A DNA stretch of 64,000 nucleotides, from positions 1 through 64,000 of the forward strand of contig KV424047.1 of assembly GCA_001632435.1 (NCBI GenBank). The letters run 5' to 3'. The DNA comes from Calocera cornea HHB12733 (lineage: Eukaryota; Basidiomycota; Dacrymycetes; Dacrymycetales; Dacrymycetaceae). Under the pieces are notes generated by a model. It was not told the origin of the DNA. It ran no database searches and was given only the letters and a program-made list of their open reading frames with translations. Below, in pieces: positions 59,704-64,000 of the stretch. Position numbers and translations under genes: made by a program. The first letter of the stretch is position 1; each line of letters begins with the position of its first letter.

Positions 59704-60586
59704 CCTGGCTTTCTTGTCTCCTCCTTCTAAAATCACAGTATTTTCGCTTATGTTGTCATCCGAAACCCATTCCTCCGCATACTCCATTTGTGAATGACCG
59801 CGCTGCGCAAAATGAAGCACTGCTGTGTTGTACCATTCACTGTGATGCAGCGGGAAGTCGTTTGGCGGTGGAACAAGTGGACCGCACGGGTGTGTGGTAC
59901 ACCGGAGCGACGCAAAACGTGTTCCGGCGCGCTGGAGGGGGTACGGCCTCCAGAAGGACCGCAGTTTTTCCTCTGATCTCTCGCCCAAATACCTTCGATT
60001 GACTACATCCTGCGCAACCTTCATGTGGACAGGCGCAGCCGGGGCTCACAGACTAACCCCGTGCATTAGGGCAGGACCATCATCACATTATTGTACTGTT
60101 CTGGCGCTGCCCGTGACTGGTCCATTGAACAGCGGGGGGGATTCGGCATGTGCATGAACGCACGGCTACCCAAAAGAAGAACATCAGGGTATTCCTTCCC
60201 TCTGCTTCGCTTCATTCATTGTTGCTATAAACGAGGATCAGTGGATCACGCGCCCTGACAACTGGGGTCAACATTAACCGACTCACGTGGCCGCATCAGT
60301 GCGGCATGCACAGCCCGCAAGAGCATGTGCACGACCTTTCTGATGGCGTCCGTCCGTACTTCTTCCGCGTCATGATGCTGCTCTCGTGGTTGGATGATCT
60401 AGAATCTGGTTGGCTGGTGGTCTGCAGTCGGCAGTCGTTAATTGGGCGGATGGCGATGTCGCTCACGCGTTGTCAACAGCAGCTTGGGGAAGTTCTCGAA
60501 AACCTTTCCACCGGTCACATGAGTTCCTACATGGGCATATAAAGCCTCAAATGGCTTCCAGCGCACCCAGATGAGGACCTGGCAAC
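59704..60586. other. Intergenic; no gene seen
   Basis: The first 260 bp belong to the aquaporin duplication. The rest is the promoter side of the GH71 gene. An open frame at 60306-60542 has no recognisable motif. Confidence 0.5.
60538..60543 (+). promoter_or_regulatory. TATA box of the GH71 gene
   Basis: TATAAA lies 49 bp before the ATG at 60587. Confidence 0.5.
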
Positions 60587-62268
60587 ATGTTCGCACTGCT
60601 CGCCTCATATGTCTTTCTATGCGGCATCCTCCGGACGGCCGTGGCCGCGAACCCGAAGTACGTCTTCGCGCACTTCATGGCGCCCAACGCGTACTCGTAC
60701 GAGGTGTCGGACTGGCAGACAGACATCTCTGAGGCGCAGGCGACGTTCATCGATGGATTTGGTGAGCGCGCTCCTTTGGCGATGGTACACAGGCGGGCAA
60801 ATGTTGATGCCGCGGGTGAGTGCTGAACATACAGACGATCAACATGGCGATCATCGAGGGGAAGATCGACGATGCGTTCAGCGTTGCGGAGCCAGCAGGG
60901 TTCTACCTCATCCCCTCGTTCGACTTCACCGATGACTGGTAGCGTGACCACTTCCCCATCCCTACCCAGTCCCGTTAACGATTTCCCGGCGCAGGAACGT
61001 AACCGACATGGAGCGCATCGTCCTCGCCCACGCCTCCTCGCCCAGCGCATTCTGGTACAACAACGGTCTGCTCGTCTCGACCTACGGCGGGGAGTCGCAT
61101 GATGACTCGTACTGGGGCGGGTTCAAGGCCGACCTCCTGGCGCAGGGCGTGAACGTCACGTTCGCCCCGGCGTTCACGAGCTACCGGGATCCGGACAGTG
61201 CGGGGACGCTGTTGGAGACGTATGCGAGCTTGGATGGGTTCTTTAATTGGTGGTCTTGGTGAGATCTGACTCTCTGTCGCTTCTGCCAATGGAAGGCTGA
61301 TATGCAGAAGGCCCGATGACGTTGATGCGAACCTGACCACCACCGTCGACCTCGCGTACCAAGCAGCAGCCGAGTCGCGCGGCGGTCCGTACATCATGTG
61401 TACGCCCGACCCTTTCAAGCCAGTATCTGGGATGATGGCTGACAAGAGCCGTAGCGGTCTCGCCCTGGCAGTTCAAGGAGCTGGGAGGGACGCAGGATTG
61501 GGTAGAGCTGAGCGACACGTTGTGGTACTATCGCTGGCTGCAAGCGATTGAGGAGGTGAATCCGGATATCGTCGAGATCGGTAAGGTTCACCATCTCCGG
61601 TGCGTTACGGGTATTAACGGTATTTATCAGTGACGTGGAACGATTATGCCGAGTCTCACTATGTGTGTTAGGAGGAATGCGTACGAGGTGTATGGAACGC
61701 TGATGATGAACAGATCGGCGACATCAACCCGAATGTGAACCTGGGGGACGTCGCTCCTCTGTACGTGGACGGCTTCGTCCACTCCCCCTGGCGGAACGTG
61801 GCGCAGTATTTCATCCCGGTCCGCCTTCCTCTTTCCAAATCCCGGTCAATGGTCCACTGATGAGTGGGGCAGTGGTACAAGACCGGCGCAGCCCCAGCGG
61901 TCACAGACGACCAAGTGATCTTCTGGTACCGCTCGCACCCCAAGTCTGTCACCTGTGCGCAGGGTGACCTCCCGCGCATGTCCACCTTCCCAGTGGACGC
62001 TGTCTTCGCGCTCGCACTCATCTCTCCCGCTTCCGCCTCCTCAGGCGTGACAGTGACGCTCGACATTGGCTCGAGTCACTATCAGTGGGACGCACCTCAG
62101 GGGGCGAGCATGGGGAGCGTGCCGTTCCCGGTGGAGGACGCGCAGATCCCGTTCGTGCAGATCATTAGGACGGAGGGAACAAAGTCGGGGTATGGGTCGA
62201 TGTATGTCACCCAGACGGATTGTACGATCTATAATTTCAATCCGTGGGTGGGGATCGTGCAGTTGTAG
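60587..62268 (+). CDS. Glycoside hydrolase family 71 (alpha-1,3-glucanase), secreted
   Basis: Eight exons: 60587..60784, 60835..60938, 60995..61258, 61311..61399, 61455..61580, 61631..61662, 61714..61818, 61873..62268, giving 437 aa, a normal size. A signal peptide MFALLASYVFLCGILRTAVA is followed by KYVFAHFMAPNAYSYEVSDW, FIDGF, FYLIPSFDF, WWSWPDDVD, SVSPWQFKELGG, EIVTWNDYAESHYVGD and a C-terminal beta-rich part. These are GH71 landmarks. The enzyme cleaves alpha-1,3-glucan of fungal cell walls and may serve remodelling or mycoparasitism. The first splice is the least certain: the segment GERAPLAM between IDGF and TINM is unusual for the family, but only this donor keeps the phase with a normal 50-bp intron. 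Confidence 0.88.
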
Positions 62269-63041
62269 TCGGGCGTGTAGGGTAGATAAACTTCGGCGAA
62301 TGCAAGGACGGGCTGTCGCCGCCGCTAGAGAACAATTCGCCATTATTCTCACCGAGTAAAATCGTATAAGTAGTCTAAGGTAGAAGGAGGAAAGCAAAGC
62401 GATTAGAAGCCCTGGCGTATGGGATGGAAGGCGGGGAAGCATGAGGATCAGGAGATGAAGAAGCGGGGGAAGTTTGGGCTCGACGCGTCGCGTCTCCGGT
62501 CTCACAACATTCCGGCCATCCTTGCTCGGCCAAGCCGCCGGTGTCTGCTCTCCTGTACATAATCTGATGCTGCTGCATGAACACAAACCGAATTGATACC
62601 ATGTCCCACTCTTGATACAATTTTCTAGCTATGGACATCCACCGATCCGCCGATCCGACCTCACCGCAAGCCATATCGCAACATCCCACGGCATTCCTCC
62701 TCAGGCACCCTCCGTCTTCCTACTTCCCGAATCCCTCTCCAAGTACGAGAGATCTCCCGCCCACGCGCGTTAGTCCGATTCCCTCTTTCAACGGTGGACG
62801 GTGTCTCGCTCAATGGACGCTCTATAAAGAAGGAGGATGGGCGGTTCCTCCCCTCTCTCCGTTCTCTCACGCCATCCCCGGGTGAAGGTACACCACCTCC
62901 GCCCCCTGTCCCCTCACCCCTCACCCCTCGCCCCACTCCCGCACCCCGCACACCAACATCACACAGCACACAACGCATATAGTGCATTACATTCCTTCAT
63001 AACACACTCGCTCATTTACACATCACATTCGTTACTCGACA
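62269..63041. other. Intergenic promoter region
   Basis: It separates two secreted-enzyme genes. A TATAAA at 62823-62828 lies about 215 bp before the next ATG. No gene was seen. Confidence 0.5.
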
Positions 63042-64000
63042 ATGCTCTCTCTCCTCGCCTTCCTCGCTGTCTACCTTGCGTCCGTCGTGGCCCAGCAGTA
63101 CGCCAGTGCCGAGGCCATGATCCGGGGTGCGATGCTCGGTTCTATCCGTACAAGGTGCGCCGCTCCCCTGCCCTCCGTTCCAACGTACCCTGCCCGCTCA
63201 CGGATCATCACAGCTGGGAGCAAGGCACGGCCTCGCACGGCCTCCTCGAATTCGACAGTCCCCAGTTCTCCCTCTTCGGCGGCTCCTCCTTCCCGCCCCT
63301 CCCCGCGCCCCTCTCGTTCGACCTCTCCCAGTATCCCGTCTCGACGCTCCAGCTCGCCCTCTCCGCCGTCACGCGCCAAGCGGCCGACGGCCGCCTCTCG
63401 CAAGTCATCGGCGACGCCCTAGACGGGGCGGCGCTCGATGGCGCCTCCGCCGGCAGCGCCGTCCTCCTCGGCTCACTGCTCGACCCAGCGCGGCACGACT
63501 ACTTCCTTAATGCCGCCGAGGCGCAGCTCAACTACGTCCTGAACGTCGCCCCGCGCATGCCGAACGGGGCCATCTCGCACCGGGCCGCGCAGCACGAGTA
63601 CTGGGCGGACGGGGTGTACATGGGCTTCCCCTTCCTGGCCTATTATGGGCTGGTCACGAAGAACCAGACGCTGCTCCAGACCGCTTTCGAGCAGTGCGAG
63701 CTGTACCGGCAGGCGCTGTTCGAGCCGCAGTATGGGATGTGGGGCCATATCTACTCGGAGGACACGCAGAGCTGGTCGGACGAGGGCATCTGGGCGAGCG
63801 GGAACGGCTGGGCGGCGCTCGGCATGCTGCTCGTCGCGCGGACGATTGAGGTCTCGGAGTTTGGGCAGCAGATGGCGAACGAGACCGAGGCGCTCCAGGG
63901 GTGGGTCAAGGAGATCCTCGTTGGGGCGTTCGCGAACACGGTACGTTAGCTTTCAGCTCTTGCGCGCCTTGCGTGTATGTGCAAGCACAGGCTGATATAT
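63042..64000 (+). CDS. GH88/GH105-like unsaturated glucuronyl hydrolase, partial (runs off window)
   Basis: Exon 1 is 63042..63154 and exon 2 63214..63940. A donor GTACGT follows at 63941, and a third exon probably starts at about 63991 after CACAG. A signal peptide MLSLLAFLAVYLASVVA opens the protein. The next parts are SWEQGTASHGLLEFDSP, LLDPARHDYFLNAAEAQLNY, AISHRAAQHEYWADGVYMGF, GMWGHIYSEDTQSWSDEGIW and ASGNGWAALGMLLVARTIE. This (alpha/alpha)6 barrel pattern with W-A-D and GNGW is that of fungal family 88/105 enzymes. They remove unsaturated uronic acid from the ends of pectin or rhamnogalacturonan fragments. The C-terminus lies beyond the window. Confidence 0.85.

Larger units (their letters stand above)
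58205..59965. repeat. Segmental duplication, copy 2 (aquaporin unit)
   Basis: Partner of 53690-55460, in the same orientation, about 4.5 kb apart. It contains the complete second aquaglyceroporin plus homologous flanks on both sides. Confidence 0.7.

Noticed and set aside
60785..60834. Alternative first intron of GH71 starting at the GTGAGC at 60760
   Set aside because: It leaves the wrong phase for the next exon unless a second tiny intron is added.

Overview
This 64-kb window is nuclear DNA of a filamentous fungus, most likely a basidiomycete of the Agaricomycetes. The genes are broken by many short introns (mostly 46-60 bp, GT..AG, with CTAAC/CTGAC-like branch sites). The repertoire is typical of fungi: CSC1/OSCA channel, DAL5-type transporters, Nab2 zinc fingers, Pho85 cyclin, GH71 alpha-1,3-glucanase. 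I rebuilt 23 genes and one gene remnant by hand, checking reading phase at each splice junction that I list. No rRNA, tRNA or CRISPR was seen.

Layout. 1-1.3 kb: a dense run of short hairpins, then degenerate TTAGGG-like sequence, which looks subtelomeric. 1.3-11.5 kb: homeodomain-like protein, CSC1-type channel, FCF1, an FAD amine oxidase of the fructosyl-amino-acid oxidase type, and oligoribonuclease REX2. 11.7-16.3 kb: a tandem pair of allantoate-permease-like MFS transporters. 17.4-26.3 kb: DEK_C/SWIB chromatin protein, P450 A, Nab2-like RNA-binding protein, steroid 5-alpha-reductase family enzyme. 26.7-35.6 kb: mitochondrial AAA-type ATPase, a CYP7/CYP8-like P450, and P450 B (paralog of A). 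35.6-44 kb: mostly intergenic, with a cyclin cut by a 100-N assembly gap and a 474-bp MITE-like element. 44-53.2 kb: mitochondrial carbamoyl-phosphate synthase large chain, a decayed tail of a second 5-alpha-reductase, an AIM9-like kinase-fold protein, and a large disordered protein with a TPX2-like end. 54-59.7 kb: two aquaglyceroporins on a duplicated segment, with an oil-body-associated-protein (DUF1264) gene between them. 60.5 kb to the end: two secreted carbohydrate-active enzymes, GH71 and a GH88/105-like enzyme that runs off the window.

Functional themes. Housekeeping RNA, mitochondrial and arginine genes alternate with genes for uptake and oxidation (transporters, P450s, oxidase, reductase) and for polysaccharide breakdown. 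Local duplication is the dominant process: MFS pair, P450 pair, aquaporin pair, and one intact plus one decayed reductase. In the MFS and P450 pairs, one member has two more introns than the other. The sequence most in need of explanation is the hairpin array at the left edge.
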